DNA of 64,000 nucleotides, from the NCBI RefSeq assembly GCF_027409185.1, contig NC_084464.1:43251095-43315094 (forward strand), written 5' to 3'. Below are positions 26,620 to 38,024 of this stretch, piece by piece. Positions within the stretch are counted from its first letter, which is position 1; each line of letters starts with the position of its first letter. The DNA is from Cynocephalus volans (lineage: Eukaryota > Chordata > Mammalia > Dermoptera > Cynocephalidae). The notes beneath the pieces are model-generated. The model did no database searches. It was not told the DNA's origin and was given only the letters and a program-made list of their open reading frames with translations. A program made the translations under genes and the position numbers.

Positions 26620-27050
26620 ATTAAGCAGTCCTCGCGGCCCCCCCCCGCCCCCAACTCATAGCCCTCGTGAAGCCTCCGGCGTGGTAGTGGGGCACCCGGC
26701 CTCAGTTTCCCTGGAGGGCAGGCCTCTCGCTGTTGGGCTTTGGGGGTGGGGGCGCGCTCGGCAGGGCTGGAACTTGAAATAGAGCCGCACACACTGGGCC
26801 TTCCGCACCCACTGGCCTGGCTTCCGGAACGAGCCGCCCCAGCAAGCACAGCACAGGGCGAGGGAGCGCAGGAAGGCAAGCCGGGGAGCGAGCACCTGGC
26901 CCAGGTCCGGTCCCCGGCCTGCGGGTCCGCAGATAGCCAGGCCGAGCTCCCTGCCTGCCCACACTTCTGGACGCGTCCCGGGAGGCTCCCATTGGGCCGT
27001 AGCTGCTTGAGAGGCGGGACTTTCCCTTTTCCTTGAGTCCCATTGGACTA
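26620..27050. promoter_or_regulatory. Orphan CpG island with kappaB-like site and CCAAT boxes
   Basis: This is CpG-dense unique sequence in an otherwise AT-rich, repeat-filled stretch. It contains ATTGG (inverted CCAAT) at 26991-26995 and 27042-27046, and a kappaB consensus GGGACTTTCC at 27016-27025. No TATA box or convincing coding exon is attached. The human counterpart interval between POU5F1 and the first class I gene carries non-coding transcripts (such as HCG27), so a lncRNA promoter is possible. This is inference. Confidence 0.5.
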
Positions 27051-27344
27051 AATCTAGTCAGAGACAAGATTCTCTCCTCCTCCGCAGCCAGAGAGGTGCT
27101 TTGGTCTTTCCTACTTTGTGAAAGTTCAAAGTGTTCCTCCACGTTCACTGTGGCATTGTGAGTGTTTTAATGTTCAGACGTTTACCCGCCAATTAAATAT
27201 TATGTTTTTTATTTTTTTCCGCATTACTACGACATTATATATATGTATATATATATATTGTACAATTACTATGTGTATGTGTGTGTGTGTGTGTATGTAT
27301 ATATATATAATTTTTTTTTTTTAAATCCACTTTCATATCTGATT

Positions 27345-27427
27345 TCTTTTTTTTTCCTTTGGCGGCTGGCCGGTCTGAACTTGGTGTTATAACACCGCTC
27401 TCTAACCAACTGAGCTAACCAGCAGCT
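27345..27427 (-). mobile_element. tRNA-Ile-type SINE (internally deleted)
   Basis: Poly(T), GGCGGCTGGCCGGTC, CTTGGTGTTATAACACC and GAGCTAACCAGC. Confidence 0.78.
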
Positions 27428-28030
27428 ACAAAATTTTAATCACAAAACTGATCCATGCTTGTTGTTACTGGTGAACAATGCAAAGATATATAAAAGAAAG
27501 GTTAGCAAACTGCACTCTCGGCTTACCCCAAGAGGTAACCACAGTAACAAGCTGCTGTGTACCCCTCCCCATGTTTCTCTAATGACCATACAAATGGATA
27601 TCTACCTATTCGAGGGTTTTATTTTATGCTCTCACAAAGATAGGATTGTACTTTTCATAGTATTCTGTAACTCATAGACATCCTTCCATACATATGCCTT
27701 AAGCCACTTTTTAATAAATACATAACAGTCCATAGAATAGATGTATCACAATTAATCCAATCTTTTCACTCTTGATGGACATTTGGGTTGTTTCCAATTC
27801 AACACTACAAATAAAGCTATATTAAACGTTATTACATATTCTTTTTTTTTTTTTTTTTTTTTGCTGCTGGTCAGTTTGGGGATCCGAACCCTTGACCTTG
27901 TCTATAGGCGATATCTACCACTGCGGATTGCTGGGTCAGGGCATGGTGAATATTTTCATTCATATTGTCAGATTACATTCACAAACAATGGAAGCAGTTT
28001 CCAGCCTCCACAGTTTCCCTTCTTACCTTA
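27425..28030 (-). repeat. Old LINE fragment in minus orientation
   Basis: The text resembles the antisense of an ancient LINE 3' region (cf. TTGATGGACATTTGGGTTG). It is interrupted by a SINE at about 27842-27925. Confidence 0.5.
27842..27925 (-). mobile_element. Truncated tRNA-Ile-type SINE
   Basis: Poly(T) then GGGGATCCGAACCCTTGACC; the head is missing. Confidence 0.7.
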
Positions 28031-28040
28031 GGAATGCCCC

Positions 28041-28133
28041 CTTGGCTGGCTGGTTGGCTCAGTTGGTTAGAGTGCAGCCTTATACCACCAAAGTCACAGG
28101 TTTGGATTCCCGAACTGGCCAGCCTCCAAAAGT
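28041..28133 (+). mobile_element. Monomeric tRNA-Ile-type SINE
   Basis: GGTTGGCTCAGTTGGTTAGA to AACTGGCCAGCCTCC. Confidence 0.82.
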
Positions 28134-28134
28134 A

Positions 28135-28760
28135 GAGCATGTTCCCTTCCCTGTATCTTTATCAGCCCTGGATGTTGGGGCTAACCAATTAAGTGATCTT
28201 TTATAGGTCTGCAGGCCATTCAGATATATTATTAAGACTTTTAATGAGGCTGAAGTGCCAGGTTTATCTCAACCAACAGAAGGTAATGAGCATGGGTCAG
28301 TGTTGTTTCATTTCACAACAGTTGGCCCTGAGGCTGGCTGCAGCCCTATTGTCCATGGAGACACCAAGGAAACGCAATCAAGGGTTGTGAGAGATTTGGA
28401 AGAAGGCTCGACCTAGAAGTGTGTGTGGGCAATGGTGACCAGTAGAACTCAAGTGTACTAGGCCAGTGCCCTTGAGGACTAGTCTTCTTCACGTAGTGTG
28501 TCTTTGTTCTGGAATGAGTTTTCCCATCCCTCAGGAGCACGGAAAGGAATTTAGTCAGGACATTATTTACATGAGCCCAGACTTGAATTTCAATAAAGAA
28601 AGTTCTGGGGCCTGCTATATCCTATGTATCAGCTCTATGGAGGTCCCTTTCCCTGAATCACCCCTGTTCTCTCCCCACTGACTCAGATGATGCCTAATTT
28701 TAACACAAAGAGGGACTGATTATGCTCTAGTGTCTTTGTTCCCATTTAGACAGTAAAATC
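28135..28760. other. Unique-looking DNA, no gene seen
   Basis: Short open frames only; none matches a family I recognise. Confidence 0.3.
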
Positions 28761-28762
28761 CT

Positions 28763-28853
28763 CTTTTTCTTTTGGCTGGCCAGTACAGGGATCGAACCCT
28801 GGACCTTGGTGTTATTAGCACCACACTCTTACCAGCTGAGCTAACCGGCCAGC
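28763..28853 (-). mobile_element. Monomeric tRNA-Ile-type SINE
   Basis: Flanked by AGACAGTAAAATCCT and AGACATTAAAATCCT. The body runs from TTGGCTGGCCAGTACAGGG to TGAGCTAACCGGCCAGC. Confidence 0.85.
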
Positions 28854-28859
28854 TAGACA

Positions 28860-30440
28860 TTAAAATCCTTGAGAGCAGGGGCTGTATTACTGATGTGCTT
28901 ATCCCCAGAGGCAAGCACAGTTCTCGGCACATAATAGGCACTCAAGTAATTGTTAAGTTAAACGGGTCTGGTGTGGGAAAAGGTAAATAATGGAAAGGCA
29001 GAAACCCTAAAAGATGGAAGGTCTGAGAAGAACAAAGGCAATTTCTTCTCCCCCTCCCCACCATTCTTCCAGCCATTGTGGGGAGAGGGAGAGTAAGGGG
29101 TGTGGGGTGGATTAGAGGGGATGATTCTGATTCTTTGAGGAGGGCTTGTGGTGGTGGTAGGGTGGGAAGCTTCTTTACTCTTTTATTGCAGTGTTTGAAA
29201 GCACTGTTGTGATGAAGGTTGAAGCAGAGATGGTAATGAACTACTCAGAGACAATGGCAGTTGCAACCGAGGGGCCAGGAGCGACCGTTCACTAAGCTAG
29301 TGAAGACCAAGAGTAAAGGTCCAATGGATATTTATTATGAAAGCAGTGAGAAAAGTATGCAAACAGGGATAAAGGAGGGGGAGCCCCAGGGCAGAACCTT
29401 CTGAAATCTTATTTGAATGGACTATACTGCTTACTCCCTCGAGTTCAAGGATGCAGCAGTTTCTATCAGCTGGTGTTATCATCCTGAGAAATACTGTGTA
29501 CAGCACGACCCACATGGGTACTGATGCCATGTGTCTCTTCTGGCTGTGGCCAGAGGTCATGACTGTCCTCTTAGCAGAAAAGACCACAAGATGTTAGCCC
29601 TCTGCACACTGTCCCCAGTCTCATGACACATTCAAAATCTTCCTTTTTTAGCAGTCCAGAGGTAGGACAATGGAAACAGGGCAGACTTGGAGGCTGGAAG
29701 TTCTGGGTCACTATCTAGCTTTGCTCCTGGGTGATTTTGTAGACCACTTACTTATACTCTTGACTCTCAGTAATAGATTCCTAAAATGGAATGTTCCACC
29801 TTAGAGGAACATTGTGAAGATTAAAGCAGATAATAATATAAAGCTCCTGGCAAATAGCATATGCTTACAAAGAACTGAGTGACTTTCCCCCATTAATTTT
29901 TCCCTCTGCCTTCCAAACCCTTAGTGCTTCCTCTGGCCCACATTGATCTCTCTTTTCTGAAATCATACAAATCACAAAATGTCAGCTTGAAGATCTTATG
30001 TCATTATCCTGTGGTTGTCTGGTGCTTTTACTCTTTTCTCTTAAACAAAATGGGAAGGTGCCAGCTATCAGGGCTCTGAGCTCATTCTGCCTCTTCCTCC
30101 AGCCTGGCCTGGGTGCTGGGCAGGTGTTGCGTGCCACTGGTTATGAATCCACTGTGCACGAGCCATTTGTGCAGCTTCCTCACTCTCTCTTTTGGAACTT
30201 CTGCCCCATAGATGGCATTTGCTAGATTGAAGGGAAGTGGGGTTGGGGTCCAGGAGTGTCCCCAAGTTTAAAAAGAAATTATTCCTATGTTCATAGGAAT
30301 AACAAGGAGAAAATTTGGCTTTCAGACTATCGAAATTTGGGGTGGTTCTTACCTTCAAAGAGTGTATGCTGGAAGGGATATAGATAAACGTTTAAAAAGA
30401 TACACAACAACATAAGGTCATATCTTTAAAAAGATAAAGA
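28860..30440. other. Unique-looking DNA with MIR remnants
   Basis: No gene is recognised. About 28880-28960 and 29690-29860 resemble MIR fragments (minus orientation). Confidence 0.35.
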
Positions 30441-30451
30441 AGCCACATAAG

Positions 30452-30612
30452 GGGCCGGCCCATGGCTCACTCGGGAGAGTGTGGTGCTGATAACACCAAG
30501 GCCACAGGTTCGGATCCCTATATAGGGATGGCTGGTCTGCTCACTGGCTGAGCGTGGTGCTGAGAACACCAAGTCAAGGGTTAAGATCCCCTTACTGGTC
30601 AACTTTTAAAAA
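30452..30612 (+). mobile_element. Dimeric tRNA-Ile-type SINE
   Basis: AGCCACATAA on both sides; both monomers are clear. Confidence 0.88.
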
Positions 30613-30654
30613 AAAGCCACATAAATTGAGAATTACATTGTATTCTTAGTATTT

Positions 30655-30760
30655 TTTTATTTTTTATTCTTTTGGCAGCTGGCTGTTATGGGGATCTGAA
30701 CCCTTGACCTTGGTATTATAACACCATGTTCTCACCAACTGAGTAGCTACCGACCAGCCC
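30655..30760 (-). mobile_element. Monomeric tRNA-Ile-type SINE
   Basis: GGCAGCTGGCTGTTATGGGG to CCAACTGAGTAGCTACC. Confidence 0.78.
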
Positions 30761-30892
30761 TAAACACATCTTTAAATTGTGTGATTTACTTACAGTGAAA
30801 TGAACAAATCTTTAGCAGATCCATCCATGGATTTGACAAATACACATGGTCATGTCACCTATGCTCCTATCAAGATAAAAAATTTCTTTCAG

Positions 30893-31003
30893 CCTGGCTG
30901 GTTTTCCCAGTTGGTTGGAACAAGGCCTTGTAACACCAAGGTCAAGGGTTTAGGTCCCCATACTGGCCAGCCACCAAAAAAAAAAAAAAAAAAAAAAAGA
31001 ATT
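30893..31003 (+). mobile_element. Monomeric tRNA-Ile-type SINE
   Basis: GCCTGGCTGGTTTTCCCAG, CATACTGGCCAGCCACC and a long poly(A). Confidence 0.82.
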
Positions 31004-31189
31004 TTTTTCACCCTAAAAAGTTCTCTTTGCTCCCTTCCATCCAGCTCTCCCCACCCCCAGCAGCCATTGAGCTGATAACTCTTATTTTGTTATGTTTTTT
31101 GTTTTTTCTTTTTCTTTTTCTATTTTGGTGATGACTATCATTACAGAGTACTTTTGCCTGTTCTAAAACTTCACGTAGCTTTTTTTTGA

Positions 31190-31690
31190 GGAAGATGCAG
31201 TGGCAGGTGCTGTGAGTTTCAGTTCTCCAGCTCCTGTTGCTGGCTCACTGCTGCTCGCTGTCACCAAGGGACAAGTTGGTTGGGAAGACATGCCCAGTCA
31301 AGGCTTTGAAAGACACTGGAAAAACATCCATAGAACCAGAGGTGGCAATTCACCGAATTCGGACATAAAATCCCTGGAGAAGGTATGTGCTGACTTGACC
31401 AGAGGAACAAAGGAAAAGAACCTCGGAGTGAAAGGACCAGTTCGGATGTCTACCAAGACTCTGAGAGTCACTGCAAGAAAAACGCCTTGTGGTGAAGGTT
31501 CTAAGACATGGGATCGTTCCCAGATGAGAACCCACAAGCAACTCATTGACTCGCACAGCCCTTACGAGATTGCTGAACAGACTACTTCCATCAGTACTGA
31601 GCTAGGAGTTGAGGTTGAAGTCACCATTGCAGATGCTTAAATCAACTATTTTAATAAGTTGATTATCCGTTGTTAGAACAAAAAATCTGC
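31190..31690 (+). pseudogene. RPS20: RPS20 processed pseudogene
   Basis: RPS20 is a 40S ribosomal protein (uS10). The intronless copy includes the mRNA leader: it starts CTTTTTTTGAGGAAGA, like the human 5' TOP leader. The coding start is lost (AAGGCT in place of ATGGCT, about 31295). The native N-terminal frame is readable ([15 protein letters not shown]) but a deletion of about 20 bases then shifts it. From 31369 the native frame is open again: [28 protein letters not shown], then [10 protein letters not shown] and TAA at 31640. A degenerate poly(A) signal and a short A run follow. It sits inside old L1 sequence. Confidence 0.93.
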
Positions 31691-31887
31691 ATATAAATGC
31701 ACTCATAGAGTATGGCCTCCTTTGCATTTGGCTTTTTTATCTGGCGTAGTATCTGTGATCCATCCACGTTTTTGCATGTATCAGTAGTTTATTGCTGATA
31801 GTATTCCATTGTATGATCAATTCAGAAATTTTTGTACATTGGGGGATATTCCTGGTTTTTGGCTATTACAAATAGAGCAACTATAAG

Positions 31888-31975
31888 TTTTGTTTTTTTT
31901 TTTTTGCGCCTGGCCAGTACAGGGATCTGAACCTTTGTGTTGTAACATCGCGTTCTAACCAACAGGGCTGATGGG
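31888..31975 (-). mobile_element. Monomeric tRNA-Ile-type SINE
   Basis: Poly(T), GGCCAGTACAGGGATCTGAA; inserted in old L1. Confidence 0.78.
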
Positions 31976-32170
31976 CGAACTAATTGTTGTTGTTACTTAT
32001 TTGTCTTTTTACTATGGAGTTACAGGAGTTGTTTATATATTCAGGATACAAATCCTTTGTCAGACAAATGTAAACATTCTAACAAAGAATTTTGCTTTTT
32101 TTTTCTTTTTAAATCCTCGTAGAAGGCAAAACCTACTGATTTTTCACACTATTATTCCAAAATAATGGCC

Positions 32171-32834
32171 CAAATTGTGAGGACTAGCCCGTAGGAGCTT
32201 CACATTATTGTCTTTGTGTCAGAAGCCAGGCCAAATTATTTAATTTCTCTGAGGGATCCAGGAACTGTTGGAGAAATTCATTCTTCAGATTGTAAAACCT
32301 TTTGCAAAGGATTTCTCTGAAAATTGTGGAAAAAGCTAAATAAACATGAATTTTCTTTCTCTAAGTACTGGACCTAAAGAAGAATGCTCAGAATCCAACC
32401 CTACCTCCCAGTCTGGCCCACCCCACCCCACTTAAGGCCCATTTGTCCCTGAAGTCCCCACTCTTTCACCCCCTTTCAAGTTCTGTCTGCTTCATCCTGT
32501 CTTCAGCTGACATTCCTCCAGGAAATCTGTTCTTGTTAAGGTCACTGACACGCTTATTATTGTCAGCTCTTCACTTTTCTTTACCTCTCAGCAGCTTTCC
32601 TCACACTTAACGACTCTTTTTAAAATGATTTTGCTCAATTCCTGTGGATTTACTTCACAAATTTTATTATCACATAGTTCTAACTGGAAGAAAAGAATAG
32701 AGAACAACAAGAAACATTTGTGAAGCCACCACCCAGACTTATCAATTTGTAACATTTTTGTATTAGAGGCTATATGTAGTATACATAGCAAATAATAGAA
32801 ATTTATGTAGACGATCCTCATTTCACACAGTTCT
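32171..32834. other. Old repeat-derived DNA, no gene
   Basis: No coding feature is recognised; the right part (32600-32834) resembles old L1 in minus orientation. Confidence 0.35.
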
Positions 32835-32942
32835 TTTTTTTTTTTTTTTTTTTTTTGGTGGCTGGCAGTAGGAGGATCTGAACCCATGACCCTGGTGTTA
32901 CAAGACTGTGCTCTAACCAGCTGAGCTAACTGGCCAGCCCCT
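32835..32942 (-). mobile_element. Monomeric tRNA-Ile-type SINE
   Basis: ATTTCACACAGTTCT duplicated on both sides; poly(T) and GCTGAGCTAACTGGCCAGC. Confidence 0.88.
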
Positions 32943-33017
32943 AATTTCACACAGTTCTGATATGCATGTTTCAGATAATACTGTACTGAGCAAAGCAAAG
33001 TGGGGGGAGTGTTTGCT

Positions 33018-33494
33018 TTTTGGGGGGCCGCTGGCTAGTACAGGGATTGAACACTGGACCTTGGTGTTATCAGTACTGCTGTGGATTGAATATGCCCCCA
33101 AAACTCATTGAAGCTTAATCCTCACTGTAACTGTTATATCCTATTATGGTAAGTGAAAGGTAGGGCTTTTAGGATGTGATTAGATTGTGAGGACTGAATG
33201 GATTAATCCATTGATGGTTTAATGGTGGTCACAGGCATGGTTATGACAGGTTTATAAAGGGAGACAATGAGAAGCTGAACTCTCAGTCTCTTGCTTAGTC
33301 ATTTTCGTCATGTGACACTCTGCATTGCTGTAGAGCCACTGCCAAGAAGGCCCTCACCAGACGCATGCCCTGGACTTTGGACTTCCCAGTCTCTGAAACT
33401 GTAAGGAATAAATTATATTTTTTTTTTTTAGAAATTACCCAGTTTCAGGTATTCTAAGCAACAGAAACAGACTAATACAAGCACCATGCTGTAA
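33018..33494 (-). mobile_element. Monomeric tRNA-Ile-type SINE split by a MaLR LTR
   Basis: The left part is 33018-33076 and the right part 33480-33494. The LTR at 33077-33479 interrupts the ATCAGCACCATGCTG stretch. Confidence 0.75.
33077..33479 (+). mobile_element. MaLR-type solo LTR nested in a SINE
   Basis: This starts TGCTGTGGATTGAAT and ends with the MaLR tail (AAATTACCCAGTTTCAGG then GACTAATACA). A TATA-like TTTATAAA lies at 33251. The flanks AGTAC (33072-33076) and AGCAC (33480-33484) form a 5-bp duplication of the host SINE sequence. It is an MLT1/MST-like ERVL-MaLR LTR with no internal genes. Confidence 0.82.
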
Positions 33495-33499
33495 GGGGA

Positions 33500-33930
33500 G
33501 TTGTCTTGAATTTGGTGCATGCGTTTATATTTTTACTAAGTATTTGCTTTTATCCCTTTGCTTGACATGTTGTTAGACTGTACAAATTGTTACTTGCTGA
33601 ATGTTTAATTCTGTGGCTTGCTTTTTCAGCTAACATTGCATATGAGAAGAATCTGTGTTTATACAACTAGGTCATTTGTTTTCATTGCTGGATAGCACCC
33701 CACGGTATGAATACGCTACAGTTTATCTCTTCCCCTCTTCATTGATCTTTGTTTCTATCATAGACATTGCTGCAGTAAACATTCTGGGACATCTCTCTGT
33801 TGTCCCCTGTGTGAGTTCCCCTAGGATATATATGTAGGAGTGGAATTAATGCATCTTTACCACATGACTCTACATGATGCCAATTGTTCTCAGAAGAGGT
33901 TGTATTGATTTATACTCCTCCATACCCCCC
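33500..33930 (-). repeat. Old L1 fragment in minus orientation
   Basis: This resembles antisense ancient L1 3' sequence (TTGCTGGATAGCACC, GTAAACATTCTGGGACAT). Confidence 0.5.
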
Positions 33931-34042
33931 TCACCCTTTTTTGGTTTGTTTATTTGGTGGCTGGCTGGTTCAGGGATCAAACCCCAGACCTTGGTATTAT
34001 CAACATGATGCTCTATCCAACTGAGTTAACCACCCAGCCCTT
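33930..34042 (-). mobile_element. Monomeric tRNA-Ile-type SINE
   Basis: GGTGGCTGGCTGGTTCAGGG to CTGAGTTAACCACCCAGCC. A second, very short fragment follows at 34078-34105. Confidence 0.78.
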
Positions 34043-34369
34043 TCCTCGCCTTCCCCCAAAACCACCTTTTCTTGTTTGGGGGATGGCCAGTACAGGGACC
34101 TTGCTCCCTTTTTAAAAGCTCCTGTGACATTATCCAATTCCAGTTCTCTTCGTACCACCCAGGTTGCTCTTTCTCAGTCTGCTTTGCTGGCTCCTTTTGC
34201 TATAAATGTTGGCATGCTTGAGAGCTTCACCTAGGCTCTTGTTCTGCTTTTACTGACTTCTTAAGTGCTCTAGTTTCATCAGTTCCCAGGATTTTAAATA
34301 TCATCTATACAAGGATGGTTACCAAATATGTATCTCTACATATTTTTATAATTAAAAAAATAATTGTAC

Positions 34370-34737
<368 letters not shown>

Positions 34738-34979
34738 GCATATCTCGGAGCTCCAGGAAGACAGTGGCTTAGAGGTGCCCGGGACGTGCATAAGAAGATT
34801 GAGATGGTCCCACTGCCACCACCATTGCAATCGCCAGGGCCACTATGTGGTCCCAGAACCGTTGCCCATTGCAGAGCCACTCCCTGCAGAGCAGCAATCC
34901 TGTGGATTGCCTATCTCAGCAACAAGGGACTCCACAGATGCAAGAGAAATGGCCACACCCACTGCTGCCATCACTGCCA

Positions 34980-35655
34980 GCATGAATCAACCCTGCAGCT
35001 GCCCAGGACACAGTGGAGGTGAGCGAGGCAGCCGCAACACCCAGGGCTGCTGATCCAGCTGTGAATTAATCCTGCAGCCACCAAAGCTGCTGAGGGAATG
35101 AGTGGGGCAGCTGCAAATCCCAAAGCCACTGTTCTCACACTGAATTGACCCTGCAGCTGCCAGAGCAATTTCAGATGAGAGTGGGGCAGTTAGTTACAGC
35201 TGTCACTGACACTGTTGTCACCACGAGGTAACTCTGCTGCCACCTAGGACAACACCATGGATACCACAGACAAGAGTGAGGCAGTTCCAACCACTGGCGT
35301 GGCACTGCTACCCCCATGAGGTAACCCTCCTGCTGCTGTGGACATCTCAGAAGAGTCAGAAACTGTTGCAGCTAACAGAACCACTGCCATCCCACAAGGT
35401 ACCACTGCTTTCCTCATTTCTGCTGCAGACATCACAGATGAGAGGGAGGCAGGTGCAGACTCTGGCACCACTGCTGCCCCCACAAGGTAACCCTGCTGTC
35501 ACTACAGACACAGCAAACTCCAGGGAGGAAGTTCCAGCTGCCAGTGCTGCTGCCACCCTCACAAGGTAACCCCTCTACTGCTGTGGACACTGTATATGTA
35601 AGGGAGGCAATTACAGCCACCAATGCAGCTGCCACCTCCATGAGCTAACCCAGCT
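34980..35655 (+). repeat. Tandem monomers (about 80-93 bp) in L1-B 5' UTR
   Basis: A landmark like AAGGTAACCCTGCTGCC recurs at about 35225, 35318, 35396, 35484, 35563 and 35641, giving spacings of 78-93 bases. Each unit also has a GAGGCAG-type block. These look like promoter monomers, as known for rodent L1s. Confidence 0.75.
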
Positions 35656-36039
35656 GATGCTGCAGTAACTGTAGCTGCACAGGCAGCTGTGGAGGTCACT
35701 ATAGCCAAGTGGGTGGCTACTGCAACGACAACTGCTGCAGTCACTGCCACCATCAGCACTGCCAGATAGCCACCATTGTTGTGCAAGCAGCCCACCACTG
35801 CTGGAGCCACTGCTGCCATGCAGGCAACCTGACAAAGCCACCACCACAACAACCACCAACATGAGGGTGGCCTGCTACCACAGCAGCAGCCATAGCAGCC
35901 ACTGCAGCTGTGCAGGTGGACAGCCAACCACTCATCTGAATTGACACAAAGAGCACCACTAGCAGAGTCAAGGGAAAGACAGCAATAGAAGAAGCCACTG
36001 CTGTTCCAGATGACTAAACATCAATATAAAGGTACTAAA

Positions 36040-36930
36040 AATATGAAAAAACAAGAAAATATGAGTCCACCAAAGGAATATGACTCTCAAGATCCAGGCC
36101 CCATGGAACAGTAAACACTTGAAATGACTGAAAAGGAATTGTATGTAAAAATCTTAGGGAAACCCAATGGGATACAGGAAGACGCAGTTAGATGACACAA
36201 TGAACTATCCAGGATATGAAGGAGGAAATCTACAGAGAGATTAATACTTTAAAAAAGAATGTAGCAGAACTCATGAACTGAAGGAGTCACTCAATGAAAA
36301 AAAAAAAAAAAAAACAACCACAACTGAAAGCTTAAGCAGAAAACTAGAGCAAGCAGAAGAAAGAATTTCTGATCTTGAAGATAATCTTTTTGAAATAAGT
36401 CAGGCAGACAAAAAAAAAGAAAAAGAAAAAAGAATTTTAAAAATATGAAGATAATCTAAGAGAGATAGCAGGTAACCTTAAGCATACAAATATCTGAATC
36501 ATGGGTATTCCTGAAGGGGAGGAGAAAGGAAAAGGCATTAAGAACATATTCAATGAAATAATAGCAGAAAACTTCCCAGGTACAGGGACAGACATGGACT
36601 TTCAGATTCAAGAGGCTCAAAGATCCCCGAACAGTTTCAATCCAAAAAGGTCCTCTCTGAGACACATTGCAGTCAAACTGTTCAAAGTCAAAGATAAAGA
36701 GAGAATCCTAAAAACAGCAAAAGAAAAGTGTCAAGTCACATATAAGGGAGTCTCCATCAGACTAACAGCAAACATCTCAAAAGAAACTCTACAAGCCAGA
36801 AGAGGATGGGATGATATATTCAAAATACTAAAAGAAAAAAACTGCCAGCCAAGAATACTACATCTAGTGAAGCTATCATTCAGAAATGAAGGAGAAATAG
36901 TGTATTTACCAGGCAAACAAAAACTATGAT
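36040..36930 (+). pseudogene. L1-B ORF1 remnant
   Basis: L1 ORF1 encodes the trimeric RNA-binding chaperone. The coiled-coil part is broken by stops. The RRM and C-terminal part (36501-36929) is open: MGIPEGEEKGKGIKNIF, then WDDIFKILKEKNCQPRIL. Confidence 0.85.
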
Positions 36931-37629
36931 AGTTCATCACCACATGACCAGCCCTACAAGAAAATTCTCAAGGGAGTCCTGCATCTTGAATCCAAAAAAT
37001 TATAATCACTTCCACGAATACACAAGAAAGAACAAAACCCACTGATGGAACAAAAATGCAAATGAGAACCAGAAAGAAACTGTATCTCACCACCTCAAAA
37101 ACTCAACTTAATTTCCATGTGTTTGTATAGCTTCCAGAGTTTAGCTTGTGTTGATTTCTAGTTGTAATCCATTGTGTTACACCAAAGAAAAATAACAAAA
37201 GGGGAAGAAAGAAACATAAGATATTCAAAATATCCAACTAAAAATTGATAAAATGTCAGAAGTAAGACAATACTTTTCAGTAACAACCCTAAATGTAAGT
37301 GGATTAAATTCCCCACTTTAAAGACACAGACTGGCTAATTGGATTAAAAAGCTAGACTCTACTACATGCTGTCCGCAAGAGACTGACCTCACCTGTGAAG
37401 ACACATACAGACTAAGAAGGAAAGGATGGAAAAGGATATACCATGCAAAGGGAAATCAAAAACAAACAGGAGTAGCTATTCTTATATTGGATAAAATAGA
37501 CTTCAAACCGAAAACTATAAAAAGAGTCAAAGAAGGCCACTATATAAAGATAAAGGGATCTATCGAGCAAGAAGACATAATAGTCATAAATATATACTCA
37601 CCTAACATTGGAGCACTGAGATATATAGT

Positions 37630-38024
37630 TTTAGTCTGCTTTGTGTTGCTATAACAGAATTACCTGAGACTGGGTAATTTATAAAGAATAGAGGTTTATT
37701 TGGCTTATGATTCTGGGATAGCTGCATCTGGCACAGGCCTCAGGCTATTTCTACTCATGGTGGAAAGCAGCAAGTACAAGCAGATCACATGGCAAGAGGA
37801 AGCAAGAGAGAGAGAGAGAGGAGGTGCCAGGGTCCTATAAACAACCAGCTCTGGCAGGAACTAATAGCACGAGAACTCACTCATTTCTCTCCCCACCTAG
37901 GGAGAGCACTAATCCATTCATGAGGGATCTGCCCCCACGACTCAGTCAGTTTCCAACACTGCCACATTTGGGGATCAAATTTCCGCATGAGTTTTGGAGG
38001 GGACAACACATCCAAACTCCATCA
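37630..38024 (-). mobile_element. MaLR-type LTR inserted in L1-B ORF2
   Basis: Read on the minus strand, it begins TGATGGAGTTTGGATGTG and ends with the MaLR tail ATTACCCAGTCTCAGG. L1-B endonuclease coding sequence continues on both sides. The target duplication was not resolved. Confidence 0.78.

Larger units (their letters stand above)
31030..32170 (-). repeat. Old L1 3' fragment hosting the RPS20 copy
   Basis: The flanks of the pseudogene read as antisense of an ancient L1 3' end (such as GTATTCCATTGTATGATC and ATCCTTTGTCAGACAAATG). Confidence 0.6.

Noticed and set aside
26702-27148. 148-aa minus-strand ORF in the orphan CpG island
   Set aside because: No recognisable domain; Pro/Ala/Gly/Arg-rich translation is typical of GC-rich DNA.
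31200-31640. A functional 146-aa protein from the RPS20 copy
   Set aside because: Only the C-terminal part is in the native frame; the N-terminal part is leader and out-of-frame sequence.
34980-35655. CRISPR-like array
   Set aside because: The period of 80-93 bases is irregular, there are no unique spacers between identical repeats, and the DNA is mammalian.
34775-35998. Ala/Val/Cys-rich repeat proteins on both strands of the L1-B 5' UTR
   Set aside because: All come from the degenerate 80-93-bp monomers; no start context, conservation or domain supports a gene.
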